Source of the DNA: Sacculina carcini | Lineage: Eukaryota; Arthropoda; Thecostraca; Sacculinidae | Length of the DNA stretch: 64,000 bases | Assembly: GCA_916048095.2 (NCBI GenBank) | Contig: OU696576.1 | Span: 4,445,664-4,509,663 of the forward strand | Direction: 5' to 3' | Shown here: one piece after another, positions 40,441 through 53,172 of the stretch | Layout: each line of letters starts with the position of its first letter | Numbering within the stretch: the stretch's first letter is position 1 | Notes under the pieces: model-generated | Databases searched by the model: none | The model's input: the letters and a program-made list of their open reading frames with translations, nothing else | Told to the model about the DNA's origin: nothing | Made by a program: the position numbers and the translations under genes

Positions 40441-40954
40441 AGGTTCGACACAGTAGCAGCTGACATGGAAGCTACTATATGACGAATGCCACAGAAGAAC
40501 AGAAGTTGATATGTAGAAGTGAGAGAGGGAAGTATGGATGTGCCTGGTTCATTGTTGATAATTATCAAATAAATTGTCATTGTAATTTCGAGAATTGTTA
40601 TGGCGTATCACGAGAAAATACTTCATGACGCAAATCGAGATCTACACAATATTCAAATGAAATCAAACGTTGGCAAATCGAAGCACAAATGTAGATTTTG
40701 AGCCACTTACATTTTAGATTTTGTACAATTCAACGCATGATCGGATACATGCATAGCTTTGGAGATACTTGCTGTAATGTGATGTTTTCGCTGGCCCTGT
40801 GTGGCAGCTTTATGTGTGTACAGTACAATTCAGCAATACAGTTGTGTTTTCGTTCTATAATGTTTAGGGTATATTTTGATGTATAAAGTTTAATCGTTGT
40901 TTCTGAGCGCAATACAGAGTTGGCTTAGTATATTATATTAATCACAAACAGCAT
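40441..40954. other. No gene recognised
   Basis: Unique-looking AT-rich DNA between the 5' side of LINE copy C and LINE copy H. No element ends seen. Confidence 0.5.
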
Positions 40955-42210
40955 AACATTGCATGGTGACAGAGATTCCATTACTTTCAAAATATATGCC
41001 GATGACATCCAATTCCTCATTCCTGTCACTCCTGATACTCCCTCCTTTCTCTCTGATATACTTTCTGAAATTTCCTCATGGGCCGCCTCTCGGCAGTTGT
41101 ACTTGAATACTTCTAAGTCTGAGTTCATCGTCCTCCATCCACCTCGTATTTCACCTCCTCTTCTCCCATTTCCTATCCCAACTGCTGTTCGCAATCTCGG
41201 CTCTATCTTTGTCTCTTCGCTCTCCTGCTTTGACAATATCGTTTCTGTCGCCCGCACTTGTCGTCTTATTATGCGCTCTCTCTACCCCATACGTCCCTAT
41301 CTTGATAAAAATTCCGCCATCACTCTTGTTCATTCTCTCATTTTCCCCAGGTTAGACTACTGCAACTCGCTTTACTTTAGTGCTCCTCGTTCTCATCTCT
41401 TAATCCTTCAGCGTGTGATCAACCAATCTTGTCGATTTGTCTTTCATCCTACCTTTTCTCGCCACACGTCTCACCTACTTTTTCAACTCCACTGGCTTCC
41501 TATCATCCCACGAATTCATTTTCGCCTTTGCTGTCTCATTTACAAGCTTCTGCATGATCCTCACCAGCCTTCTTATCTTGCTAATCTTTTGTCTCCCACT
41601 GACTCACACTCCTCTCGTCGCCCTCTTCCTCTCGCTTGTCCTCGTGCATCTAATGAATCTTCCTGGTCCTCTAAATCGTTCTTCTTTTACGCCCCTCGCT
41701 TGTATAATTCTCTTCCCTCTCATATCACCCGCGCCTCTTCATTTCGGTCATTCCGCCATCGGCTTCGCCTGTACCTTTTTGACATTTCATTTGATCCCGT
41801 CTCTCACTCTCTCTCTCCTTTCGCCTCTCTGTGATATTGTTTGAACTATTTCTCCGTTTCATGATTGTTTCAATTCTCGTTGTCTTATTTTTCCCTGTCT
41901 TGAGCACAGTTACTGCTTCCTTTCCTTCCTTGCTGCTTTATTTATTCTATTGTGAATGTTCTCTGTAATAATTCTCTGTCGATTTTATTGTTCGAACATA
42001 CCACTTGATTTTTTGGAACTGTGCCCTTTGTGCTTGTGCTTCTTATTTACCAATTTTGGTTGTTTTGTGACTTCTCTTTCTTTTACTTGCTCATTTCTCC
42101 CATATTCTTTACAATTGTCGTTATATCTCAATTGATGTTTTCCCTTTTTCGCGCTTGTGTTTTACCGGCGCTATAGCAAATACACGTTGTCGTTGTTGTC
42201 GTTGTCGTTG
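40955..42210 (+). mobile_element. L2-like LINE, copy H, 5'-truncated
   Basis: Open from 40959 to 41834 (291 residues): catalytic KIYADDIQFLI, QLYLNTSKSEFIVLH, NLGSIFVSSLSCFDN, PRLDYCNSLYFS, LHWLPIIPRIHFRL and KSFFFYAPRLYNSLPSH. Thus the second half of the reverse transcriptase and the C-terminal domain are intact. The 3' UTR ends GGCGCTATAGCAAATACAC with (GTTGTC)-type repeats. Closest relative in the window is the LINE end at 38137-38799. Confidence 0.9.
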
Positions 42211-42909
42211 CCCAACGATGAGTTTGACTTTTCTGGAGATAATTGTTGAAGTTATACTTCCTGCGATATTTTGCTTGCACCGTTTTGAATTATTCATTCA
42301 CCAAATAAGTAGTGACGCGAAATATTGTTTCCTCTTTTGTCCAATGCATTTTGATTGATAAATATTTATTGGTATAGTCTCCCCTCATCAAATCTGAAGA
42401 GAAAGAAAAGCAACATTAATATTGGAAACATTATAAGCAGTAACATGGGTTGTATGTATTATGAGATACCCTGTATATCCACCGTTGTTTGTTCTCGCTA
42501 AAAGTGGATATTTGAGCAGAGTTATGGCGTCCTATGAAGCAATTCAGCCACACAATTACTGTAGGCAGAGAACCGCTGTCGACGTTTTTGCTGACCGTTT
42601 TCATGGAGGAAAACATGCGCTTAGGATTGTGCCGAAAGTCTCTTATCAGATTCAACAGGTATTCTCTGTTTTTTCGTTCCCATAATTGCTTGAAAATATG
42701 CCGTGTATCTGCATATAATGTGTAAGCCATAACATTCAGATTTCGATTTGTTAAGCAAAAGGAAACGAGAAGAAGCCCAGTCAGAAATGGCCGAAGAACA
42801 CTACACGTTGGTTGTCATTACAATAAGCTCGACTCGCATTGTTATTTCACCCTCTTACACTTGATTATGATACTCCAGAATATCTTCTATTCATAGACAC
42901 ACACGCATA
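42211..42909. other. Unrecognised DNA with a small LINE-like scrap
   Basis: In 42440-42720 the minus strand reads LWERKNREYLLNLIRDFRHNPKRMFSS, similar to the linker between endonuclease and reverse transcriptase of LINEs. It is too short to assign. Nothing else recognised. Confidence 0.4.
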
Positions 42910-43701
42910 CACAGACACACACACACACACACACATACCCACACATTATTTGTACCGACTGGACGAACGCGGAATTTACACCTCAAAATGGATACATAAG
43001 ATGAAAACAATATGTATTGAGTGCGAATTATGGGGACTGTGGAATTGTCAGGGTGCGGGTTTAGCCAGAGTATTGACGGAAAAGGTGAATACCACACTTA
43101 AGTATATGTGGATTGGGACATGACGATCAAACAAGAGGGGGAAAGCAATTTGTCAGACATACATTACGTATAAACCTATTTATGGACTCGAGCCGTACCT
43201 GCTGAACATGAATAAAAGAAGTTGGATCCACATATGTAGAATCCGCAGCTTTAACAACCATTTGCCAATTGACGAGGGAAAATACAAGGGTATACCCAGA
43301 GCCGAACGTATATGCGAAATATGTGCCACAAATAAGTTGGGGGATGAGTACCATTTACTATTTGTGTGTACAAATAAGCAAATAGAATACCTGAGACAAA
43401 TATGTATCTCACGGAAGTTATATAATTGTGCAAATACATATGGTTTCATTAACTTTCAACTTGATACAAACAAAGAATGTACAAGAGCAGCGTAATCTCG
43501 CTAGATTTCTTAAACAAACATTCAAGTTATATACGTGATTTGTTGCATTATGATCGGGAATTTACATATTTGGATTCATATATAAGGACATATTGAATTG
43601 ATTGTTGTTTTGATGTTGTGCTTTGTTGTTGTTTTTACACCGCTGTTACTTGATGCGGAGATGTGCTCCATACTCTTATTGAGTCTGAGCAAAATAAACA
43701 C
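42910..43701 (+). mobile_element. LINE C-terminal fragment K
   Basis: After a CA tract (42912-42934) the plus strand encodes the end of a LINE protein: KWIHKMKTICIECELWGLWNCQG, then after a stop near 43121 PIYGLEPYLLNMNKRSW, LPIDEGKYKGIPRAERICEIC and GDEYHLLFVC. The CEIC...H...C cluster is a C-terminal zinc motif found in some LINE clades. The 3' end is AATAAACACTCC followed by (TTTC)n. Different family from B, D, E and H. Confidence 0.65.
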
Positions 43702-43703
43702 TC

Positions 43704-43734
<31 letters not shown>

Positions 43735-43785
43735 TGTTTCTTTCTTTCTTCCCTTCTTTCTTTCCTTCTTTCTTTCTTTCTTTTT
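43702..43785. repeat. (CTTT)n microsatellite
   Basis: About 20 tetranucleotide units with G and CCC interruptions. Probably grown from the tail of LINE fragment K; followed by (CA)n at 43788-43800. Confidence 0.93.
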
Positions 43786-44290
43786 TCACACACACACACA
43801 TGGAAGCAAAAAAAGAGAGGTAAACTATGGAAGAACTTCAGAAAAGTCCTAGATTCTGACAGTTACGAGAGATACAAAAAGAGTAGAAACAACTATACAA
43901 AGGTCAGAAGATAAGCACAGAAACAATATGAAAAAGACATACTGGAAAAGTACAAGGTTGAACCGAGATTGTTTCACGGATATATCTACAGCCATACCAA
44001 AATAAAAAACAAAATTCAATGTATAGCGGTGAATGGACAAAGATATACGACTGACGTTGATATATGTGAGATTTTAAACGAGCATTTCCAAGCGGTATTC
44101 ACAGATGAATCAGACTGCACAATGGAAGGAGAACATTCACCGTCTAGACAAATGGAGGCGATTGTGATTACCGAATATCAAGTACAAAAAGAAATGGAGT
44201 CGCTGCAAAGATTAAAATCGACTGGACCTGGTGACATAGCGAGCTATGTACTGAAAGAATGCACCGAAACACTATACAAGCCTTTGAAAA

Positions 44291-44509
44291 TGTGGCGTTT
44301 CCGCCAAGGTGGCAACGAAGTTTGCGACTGAAGGCTGTTGGCAACGCGGTAATCGCGAGGTAGTTGTTGGTTGCGGAATGGGGATGGTGTTGTGATTGTA
44401 TTGTTGCAGTTGTTATAAAAGATATTGTGATGTATGTAAATAGTATGGTTTAACAAAGAATTCACGTTGATATTTGTGTTTGTATTTGGGGAACGCTTAA
44501 ACACAAAAG
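44291..44509 (+). repeat. 5' LTR of Gypsy element 2
   Basis: Begins TGTGGCGTTTCC and ends AACACAAAAG; contains TATAAAAGATATTG as a possible core promoter. Confidence 0.9.
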
Positions 44510-44526
44510 TGGTGTCAGAAGTGGTA
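44510..44526 (+). promoter_or_regulatory. Primer binding site, tRNA-Leu type
   Basis: TGGTGTCAGAAGTGG directly after the 5' LTR is the complement of the 3' end of tRNA-Leu ending CCACTTCTGACA plus CCA. Confidence 0.7.
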
Positions 44527-44585
44527 TCAAGTGAAGGTTGTGCTGAATACTGGCTTTTGAGATATATTGTGGGTTAAAAATACAA

Positions 44586-45400
44586 ATGGCGGCATCACCA
44601 GATATTATGGCATTGATAGAAGCACAAAACAAAAATATGCAGCTGATCTTGGAGGCACTAACAAAACGCGCACTTTATGAGGAAACTCAGCGCACAAATG
44701 CTGCTAGTCAGTCAGCAATTCCTCGATTCGAAGAATTAAAAAAATAACGAGAGTCGTTTGATCAGTACATGGTACGTTTCAACCAGCATCTCCAGGCGTA
44801 CAATATCACGGATGAAGCGCAACAACGAGCGATGTTTTCATCGTGGATCGGTGCAGAAACATTCAACCTGCTGCAGAATTTGTGTGAGACGCGTGACGAT
44901 CTGACGCACCAACCACTCGTGGAGCTAAAAGAGAAACTCCAGCTACACTTCAAGTCTTCGGTGCACGTACAAGCAGCAAAGTACAAGTTCTACACTCACA
45001 AAATGCAACCGGTTCAAAGGTATGAGGACTGGGCAGCGCAGTTGCGCGGTTTGAGCGCAGAGTGCAAATTCGTGTGTTCAAAACAGGGGTGTACTGGCTC
45101 CTATGTGGATCAAATGATTCGTGATGTGATCATCAAAGAAGCACCACACCATGAAGTGAGGAGGCAGTGTCTCATCGAACCGGATCAGACACTTGATCAA
45201 GTGCTGAAGAAAGCGGTGCTTTACGTCTGGACTGTCGAGACTGATAGTATATTGAGCGACCAACCACCAAACAGTGATGTTCAACAGGAAGACGCAGTGC
45301 AAAGAATTTCGGAGAAAAAACGTGAGCAGCTTGGCAAGCGATCAAACCAGATAAAACTATTCAAATGATATCCGCAATGCTATGACACATGAGCGACGAG
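44586..45400 (+). pseudogene. gag: Gypsy element 2 gag remnant
   Basis: From ATGGCGGCATCACCAG onward; the best part (FNQHLQAYNITDEAQQRAMF, MIRDVIIKEAPHHEV) resembles the gag of Mag-like Gypsy elements. Part of a broken fossil element. Confidence 0.7.
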
Positions 45401-45499
45401 ATTGTCCAAGAAAGAACACCTAGTGCAATACATGTCAACGCATCGGACACATATCAGCAGTGTGCCGTGACACTGAACTGCGTAGAAGCGCCGAAAGAA

Positions 45500-48430
45500 G
45501 GGGATTACAGCGGCGCAGGCGCACCGATAACAAAACAACAGATTCAGTGTATGCAGTGCAGAAAAAAAACTACAGAAGATGCGGTAACAAAGTTTTCTTT
45601 CCAGTCGTTGTCGGTGATCAAACACTTGAATTTCAGTGGGACACGGCGGCGTCGTGCTCAATAATCAGATTGGACGGATACAAAAGGTTGGGAAGTCCAC
45701 CTATTTGTCCTACAGAGCGGCAATTCACAGCGTACGCAGACCACCCGCTCGAAGTAAAAGGCGAGTGCGTGGTGGACATCAGAGTCGGTGAACAGCTACA
45801 TAAAATTGTACGCTGGTGGTTGTTAATGTCATTAAAGGTGGGAATCTATTGGGCCTAGATCTAAGCGATCAACTTGGTCTCACAAAAAGGGGTTTATCGA
45901 TGTTTGAATAGGATGAAACGTTGTACGTCATTATGGACGCTGTGTCACAATCTAAGCCAAGTACAAATATTACGAAAGTGCGACAACAGGTACAATCCAA
46001 ACTGAAAGGATTGAAAGAGAAATTTCATGATGTATTGTGTGATGAACTAGGACAATGCAATAAACTACAAGCCAAGTTGACACTGAAAGCTACGGCAAAA
46101 CCTTCACTCGCAAAACCGAGAGTAATTCCCTACGCACGACGTGAAGCTACAAAGGCAGAGTTGGATCGCTTGGTGAAAGTGTTGAAATAAAAATGCATGC
46201 AATTGATTAATGAAAGAATACATGCATGCATGCAATGCAAAAAATGTGTGCATGAAAGTGTTGCAGCCAGTTAACTATAGCGCACATGCGTATCCTATAG
46301 TGTGCGTGGCCAAACCGTCTGGAAAAATACGCATATGTGGCGATTTCAAACAGCTAAATAATCAACTGGAGGTTGACCAGCACTCTATTCCATCTCTAGA
46401 TGATATATTGGTGAAACTGCGACGGGAGAAATAAATTCTCCACTCTCGATTTCACCGATGCGTACTTACAGGTGGAACTGGACGAGGAAAGCAAACGGTT
46501 CGTGACTATAAATACACTATTTATAAATATATAAATAAGTACGGTTTGTACAGGTACAACCGACTTTGTTTTGGTGTAGTTTCGAGTCCAGCGATTTTTC
46601 AGCGATTGATGGATTCCATGGTTAGTGATTTGCCTGGTGTTGCGGCATATTTGGACGATATGATAATTACAGGTGATGATGACGAAAAACACATGAAGAA
46701 TCTGGAGAACGTACTGAACAGAATCCGAGAGTACGGCATGACAGTGCGCGAGGAAAAATGTAATTTCTTTCAAGATCAAGTCCAGTATTTGGAGCATATA
46801 ATTGACAAGCACGGCAAGCGACCCAGTAACAACAGGGTGTAGGCCATATTTCAAATGTCAAGACCGACAAACGTCAAAGAAGTGGAAGCATTTCTGGGTA
46901 AAGTGAACTTATATGGAACGCTCATAAAAAATATGTCAACCAAGGCAGAGCCGTTGAACAATTTGCGACGAAAGCAATCATCATTTGTGTGGAATCAACG
47001 CTGTGAATCAGCATTCAAGATATTGATAGAAGATATCATCAAAGCGACAACATTGGTTCATTTTGATCCAAGAAAAACGTCTGTTCTGGCCACCTGGATT
47101 ACTGGAAAGACATGAGACTAGGCATGTCATAAACGAAGAATTGGAGGGTAATCCAGTTAATATACATGAGATTGTCAAATTGATAGAGACAGATACGTTG
47201 CTGAAATCAGTCATGAGTTATGTGTCGACTGGGTCATGTCCGGAACGCGAAAATATCAGCGATGAACTTCGACCGTATTGGGTGAACAGATTAAACTTCA
47301 TAGTGCACAAGTGTGTTTTGATGCTTCGTCATGAAAATCAACGTGTTAGGACTGTTATACCAAGGAAACTACGTGGTAAAGTAAATCGCATGCTTCATGA
47401 ATCCCATTGGGGCATCGTTTGCATGAAGCAAAATGCCAGAAGATACATCTGGTGGCCGAATTTAGACAAGGATATATCCGAAATGGTGAGACAATGTGAG
47501 GCGTGTAGAGAGAACGCAAATGAGCCGACGAAAACTTATCATTCCTGGTCGAAAACGGAACATCCCTGGTCATGAGTGCACGTCGATTATGCTGGACCGT
47601 TTATGAATCAAATGAGGCTGGTATGTATGGACTACCATTAAAAAATTCCATATGTTGCAAAAATGAGCGTGGGGAGAACCACCTCTGCGGATACTTTTCA
47701 GCAACTTTCAAACATACTTGCCATTGAAGGTTATCCGGAGACAATTGAAATTGACATTTGTGTCAGATAACGGAGCATAGGTCACTAGTGACGAGTTTGA
47801 AGCATTCTGCGCAGAGTGCGGAATTGAGCACGTTACAGCTCCTCTGTTCCACCCAGCGTCAAATGGTGTAGCGGAAAGGTTTGTACAAACTATAAAACTA
47901 TGATAAAAAAAATTTTCATCACAAAGACCAGCCTGACCTAACGGCTGTTTTGAGAACAATGCTGATGACATATTGAATGTCACCTATGGAGGGACTAGAC
48001 GGTAAATCACCGGCGGAGATACTTCATGGCAGAGTCCAGAAGACAAGGCTGGACCAGCTAGTGCCACGGTCGAAAAAGACGCTGAGATACTTCACTAGTA
48101 ACCAAAGTAATTTCGACATCAACACGAAGGTGTTCGCCAGGAATTATTCGCGTGGTCCGAAGTGGATTGATGGTGTTGTTGTCAGAAAATACAGAAACGT
48201 CTATATCATCAGAACAAACTTGGTACATTAGAAACGTCATTTCAATCAACTGCTGCAGCGTTACATCGGACAATCGGCTGAAGCTGCTGATGAAGACCTC
48301 CCAGAAATCGATGAAAAGGCCGATCACGAATCGACGAGAAGACATCAGGATGGTGTGATCAGCGAACCACAGCGACGGTATCCTGTGAGAATGCGACAAC
48401 CACCGAGGTTCCTGAAGGACTATGTCAGAG
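45500..48430 (+). pseudogene. pol: Gypsy element 2 pol remnants (protease, reverse transcriptase, integrase)
   Basis: In order: protease block (FQWDTAASCSII, about 45630), reverse transcriptase (GKIRICGDFKQLN, FGVVSSPAIFQRLMD, catalytic AYLDDMII, about 46150-46900), integrase zinc finger and core (about 47370-47900), and the C-terminal region to about 48430. Order fits Ty3/Gypsy. Fossil. Confidence 0.85.
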
Positions 48431-48445
48431 TGATGTCTGAAACTA

Positions 48446-48457
48446 CGGAGGGGAGGA
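48446..48457 (+). promoter_or_regulatory. Polypurine tract of Gypsy element 2
   Basis: ACGGAGGGGAGGA immediately before the 3' LTR start, the plus-strand primer position. Confidence 0.75.
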
Positions 48458-48841
48458 TGTGGCGTTTCCGCCAAGGTGGCAACCAAGTTTGCGACTGAAG
48501 GTTGTTGGCAACGCGGCAATCGCGAGGTGGTTGTTGGTTGCGGAATCATCATCATCATCATTTATTTTGCCTTTCACAATACACAATTTCAGTATACAAT
48601 ACAATACACAAAGGGCAGGGCATGATAATCCGAAAGGATTGTGTAGCCCGCGATCAACATACAAACAAACCGTACAAGAACTATATAACACATAGACAAA
48701 GTGTGATATGTGGGTAAACAAGACACAGAACGTAGATAATTCGAAGGTTTTACGCACAAAACATGTGGGTCGTCGGTGCTCCCATTGAGATCAACTATCA
48801 CGGCATATAAAGGGATCAGTAATGTTTCAGGAATTCTGCTT

Positions 48842-51743
48842 TTATATGCTTCTTGAATGCTGACATCGTAAGAGATTTTTAAGGAAACATTGCAATCGAT
48901 TCCAAAGTTTGACACCCTGATGAAAGAAGGAAATGTTTCTTGCTCTTGTACGTGTATAGGACAGAGTAAATTTATCCGCATGTCTGTGATTCAGTACAAA
49001 CTTGCTCTGTATATTCGTAGGTAATTGGTAATGAAAAGCACTAAACATTTTTGCTAGTGTGTTGAGTTTGATTTGGTCACTGAATTTCAAAATGTTGAGT
49101 TTTTTGAAGAAATGTGAACTGTTGTCATGGTAATGTGTATTGTTTATGAGTCTTATTGCTTATCTTTGGGCAATTGAAATGGGCTCTAAATTGGATTGAT
49201 ATGTGTTGCCCCATGCTTCACAGCAATACTGCAAATGTGATTTAAAGTATGTGTTGTATAACAGCGTGTTTGTTTTTGTGTCAAATATGTGCCGTGTTTT
49301 ATTGAGTATGAAGATTATTTTGCTTAATTGAGATGATACATTGTGTATGTGATGTTTCCAATTTAGTCTGCTATCAATGAAAACACCCAAAAATTTCGCT
49401 TGTTCCCTTTTTTCAATAATATTGTTTCCCAATTTTATAATCCCCTCGTGTGGATCATCTTGTAAACTGAACGATACATAGCAGGATTTTTTTACGTTTA
49501 ATGTTAGTTTATTCGTTATGAGCCATTCATTTATCAGTGGAATTACTGAGTTTATTTTTTTTGTATATTTCTACGTTATTTCTGTCTCTAAAAAACAAAT
49601 TGGTGTCATCTGCAAAAACAATCATTTTACATATGTGTGATACGTTGAATATGTCATATATATACAATAGAAAAAGTGTTGGACCCAATACCGATCCCTG
49701 AGGCACTCCACATTTCAGCGTTTTTTGCATAGATAGTTCACCTTCTAGTGACACGTACTGACTCCTTTCTGAATGATACGATGACAACCAGCTATGGGAT
49801 ATGCCACGCAAGCCATAACATTGTAGTTTTGCTTTGAGAATATCGTGGTTTACAGTATCAAATGCCTTCTTGAGATCGAGCATTACACCAATTATCTTCT
49901 CTTTTTTCTCAAAACCATCGGTGATTTCATTTATCACGTCTAGGATAGCGTGAGACGTACCCACATTTGATCGAAACCCGTATTGGTTTTCGTTGATAAC
50001 ATGGTTTTTAGCGATAAATTTTTGTAACCTCTCATTGAATAATTTTTCAAATATTTTGGAGAATGTATCAAGTATCGATATCGGACGGTATTTGCTTTCA
50101 TCAGTCCTGTCCCCTGACTTGTGAACAGGAATTATCTGGGCGGTTTTCATCAGCGTTAGGAACACACCTTGTGCAATGGACAAGTTGAAGAGATATGCCA
50201 GCGGTCGGGATAAATGTATTGAAGATTGTTTGACTAGGTTCATGCTTATGTTGCTGCAATTGGTAGATAGTTGTCCCTTACTGTGATGGATAATATTCAG
50301 GATTTCCCATTCGGTTGTAGGACCAATGAACACAGTGTGACTTATTGGTTCCACATGTTTCAAGGGGTTCTTAGTCAGCAATGGTAATTTGTCCGACAAA
50401 TCTGTTCCGACGTTGACAAAGTAGTCGTTGAGAGAATCAGGTATCGTCTGTGATTTATGGGATTGACCTTTATTATTTCCAATCTGATTAATTTTGATAT
50501 TCTTTTGCGGTACCATGTTGATTTCTCTTTTAATTTTCGCCCATTTCATCTTGGCCGGGACCGATCTTTCCGCAAATAGCTTGCGATAGTACAGCTGCTT
50601 ACTTTTATTGACGATTTTAGTCAACGCATTCTTGTACACAATGTAAGACTCTTTATCAACTGAATTTTTTGTCATGAGAAAGTTTGCGTACATGTGGCGT
50701 TTGGTACAGCTCGATATTTGTATGCCCTTAGTTATCCACGGTTTATGCTGAGCAGTTTTGTTCTTAGCTTCATACATCGGCATATGTTTATTTACTAACT
50801 GAAGGTAAAGACTGAGGAAACATTCATATGACACATTTATATCATCACCTTGTATAACGTCCCAGTTTGTTTGCTCCAGTTCATGATTGAGTCGTCGCAG
50901 CCTTTTTGTAGAATATCGTCTTTTCAAAAAAGTACTTTCTTTTGGTGTAGAATCAGATTCATTCAACAGTATAAATATCGGGAAGTGGTCAGAAATGTCT
51001 TCGCAGATTACGCCACTTGATAGTGAACTGGTCACACAATTTGTGAAGATATTATCAATCACAGTGTTTGATCTGGTCGATGCTCTAGTCACTGACCTGA
51101 TCAGTGGAAGAAACCCATTACTTATCATTTCGTTAAAGAAAATTCGAGTTGGTAAGTGGTCGTCAGAGTTCAGCAGGTTTATATTGAAATCGCCCATAAT
51201 CATCCAATTATGGCTACTCGAATTATCGACTAATTTGTTCATTTCATGAGTGAACTTATTGATAGGTGTACCAGGAGGACGGTAGACACAATAAATTTTA
51301 ATTACTTTGCTCTTAACAGAGATATCCAACGTAATCACCTCCATCAAATCGGGTATTCCTATACTGAGACGATGTATGTGTTTGGCTTGATGCATGTTTT
51401 TGACAAATACGGCCACGCCACCTCCTCTTTTGTTCTGACGTGTCTGGTGAAACACTTGATATCCCGCCATATGACAAAAATCAATCGAAGTGTCGTTCAC
51501 CCATTTTTCTGATATGGCAACTACATCGATATTTACTTCCAGATCACACAAGAATGATGTCAGATGTTCAATGTGCTTATTCAAACTACGTGCATTCAAA
51601 TGAAGTGCCATAAATCCCTTCGTGTTTTGGAACTTGCAGTTAAAGGTGTCAATGTCATATACGTCAAAAGTATTATTTTCCACATCCAGGTTGTTTGTCT
51701 CCTCGATGTCAGCATCAGCTGTGTCCACATCAACCATTGTCAA
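48842..51743 (-). pseudogene. LINE I ORF2: endonuclease and reverse transcriptase
   Basis: Open for 738 codons from MTMVDVDTADAD: endonuclease (HLNARSLNKHIEHL, VVAISEKWV where E is the catalytic Glu, RGGGVAVFV, YRPPGTP, MGDFNINLL, ISDHFPIFIL), linker, reverse transcriptase (YRPISILDTFSKIFEKL, MLDLKKAFDTVNHDIL, CGVPQGSVLGPTLFLLYI, catalytic IVFADDTNLFF). A frameshift in an A-run near 49550 and a stop near 49158 (TAA after IAQR) break the C-terminal part, which otherwise continues through WGNTYQSNLEPI and FFHQGVKLWNRL. It nicks target DNA and reverse-transcribes the LINE RNA. Confidence 0.92.
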
Positions 51744-51776
51744 GATGTTTCACTAGATCCCTGAATGATACGCAAG

Positions 51777-52085
51777 AGCACCCACAACCCACCTCACAAT
51801 TTACACAGGTATGCATCCACTCCCACACATGTACACACACACTTGACTCAGTCACACATGCCCACATACACACTACAACTTGAGTGCAAAGATATGGTTC
51901 ACACACACGCACACACGCACACACACAAACAGTACCTTTCATACACTTGAACACATAAGGACATGAACATATTTCACACGCACACACGCACGCATACACA
52001 AATTGCTCCTATTTTACATTCATGTAGACACACTCTCACACACGCACACACGCATTCGCACATTGTCACAAGCATACGCATACCC
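51777..52085. repeat. CA-rich spacer between LINE I ORF1 and ORF2
   Basis: Several interrupted CA and CACGCA runs on the plus strand (TG in element sense), lying entirely inside the LINE. Confidence 0.85.
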
Positions 52086-52206
52086 AAACAGGCAGATATG
52101 ATCGGCTATAAGGTGATATTTTTCTAATTAACGAGTGAATAAGACTAATAGATTGACACAATCGTGTGTTCCATGCAATATACTGCGATGGATACATCAG
52201 CTTGGC

Positions 52207-52979
52207 TCAACTTTTACGATTGTTTTTCCTTGCGACATACCTTGTACGCACGGCTTGGTTTGGCTGAACAGTCGACTGATGACTTTGTGGCAAACCTGGA
52301 CCCGTTGTTTCTGTCGCTGTACTAACTGGCCCGATGTGTGATTGGGCCTCAGTCATTGACTTGACCTTCACCGCACGGGCGTGCTCAGTAATCCGCATGA
52401 GTATGCCAGAATGGTCGCTCCATACCGCGTGAATTTTTCCGTTTTTTCGCATTTGCCGCAGTTCATATGCCAATTTAATGTTGTTCGCAGTCAGATGATC
52501 GTTTATATAGACATTTTTTTTCGCGATGAGTTCTTCAACATTGACCTGGCTTTGTGGAATTGCTGGCGTTTTCTCATTCTCTCAAATTTGACCAGGAGAG
52601 GTCGAGATTTACCTTCAGTTCGGTTGCCAATCCGGTGAACTCCTTCAATGTCATCTTCTGCGAGGTTGACTCCAATGCTCAAAGCAAGTTCATGAACTAT
52701 TTGCATTGGATTTTCACCTTCAACTTCGGTGATGCCCATGACACAGAGGTTTTTGCGTCTGCTGCTCTGCTCCAGCATGCAGATTCTATCCTGCGCCTCT
52801 GTTAGCTCCACTTTAAGAGCAGAAATTTCATCGTCCTTGGTATGCAGCACCGCTGACACTGCAGCCTCAACTGCCGGAGCCACAATAATTTCTCTCACTA
52901 TACTCAAGACATCTTCACTTTTCAGGCAGTCTATAAGTGCCTCCCTCAGGTCCGTAGTACTTGCCGCTTTTGCCATCAC
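52207..52979 (-). pseudogene. LINE I ORF1 protein
   Basis: Starts MMAKAASTTDLREAL. A predicted coiled coil (EISALKVELTEAQDRICMLEQ) is followed by an RRM-like block (RRKNLCVMGITEVEGENPMQ, RPLLVKFERM) and, after a frameshift in the A-run near 52515, the C-terminal block IKLAYELRQMRKNGKIHAVW. It is an RNA-binding trimer-type ORF1 protein of LINEs. One lesion only. Confidence 0.82.
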
Positions 52980-53172
52980 TTCACAAACACAGAGCTACCG
53001 AAACACGTCCGCACTCAATGACACTAGGCTGAATACTGGAATGGGGATGGTGTTGTGATTGTATTGTTGTAGTTGTTATAAAAGATATTGTGATGTATGT
53101 AAATAGTATGGTTTAACAAAGAATTTACGTTGATATTTGTGTTTTTATTTGGGGAACACTTGAACACAAAAG

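Larger units (their letters stand above)
48547..53037 (-). mobile_element. Full-length LINE I (Jockey/CR1/L2 group) inside the Gypsy 3' LTR
   Basis: About 4.49 kb, 5-bp target duplication GGAAT. In minus sense: short 5' UTR, ORF1 (52979-52207), a CA-rich spacer, ORF2 (51743-48842) with endonuclease and reverse transcriptase, 3' UTR, and an (ATG)n tail. Full length with few lesions, so inserted recently relative to the Gypsy host. Clade within the group not certain. Confidence 0.92.
44291..53172 (+). mobile_element. Ty3/Gypsy-like LTR retrotransposon 2, broken
   Basis: 219-bp LTRs (44291-44509 and 48458-53172, the latter split by a LINE) bound gag, protease, reverse transcriptase and integrase remnants. 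A purine tract precedes the 3' LTR and a tRNA-Leu-type primer site follows the 5' LTR. Target duplication AAAA at 44287-44290 and 53173-53176. The two LTRs differ at about 9 of 219 positions by eye (about 4%), so it is moderately old. Coding is broken roughly ten times. Confidence 0.92.
48458..53172 (+). repeat. 3' LTR of Gypsy element 2, split by a LINE
   Basis: Parts 48458-48546 and 53038-53172 together equal the 219-bp 5' LTR, with GGAAT duplicated at the LINE boundaries (48542-48546, 53038-53042). Confidence 0.92.
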
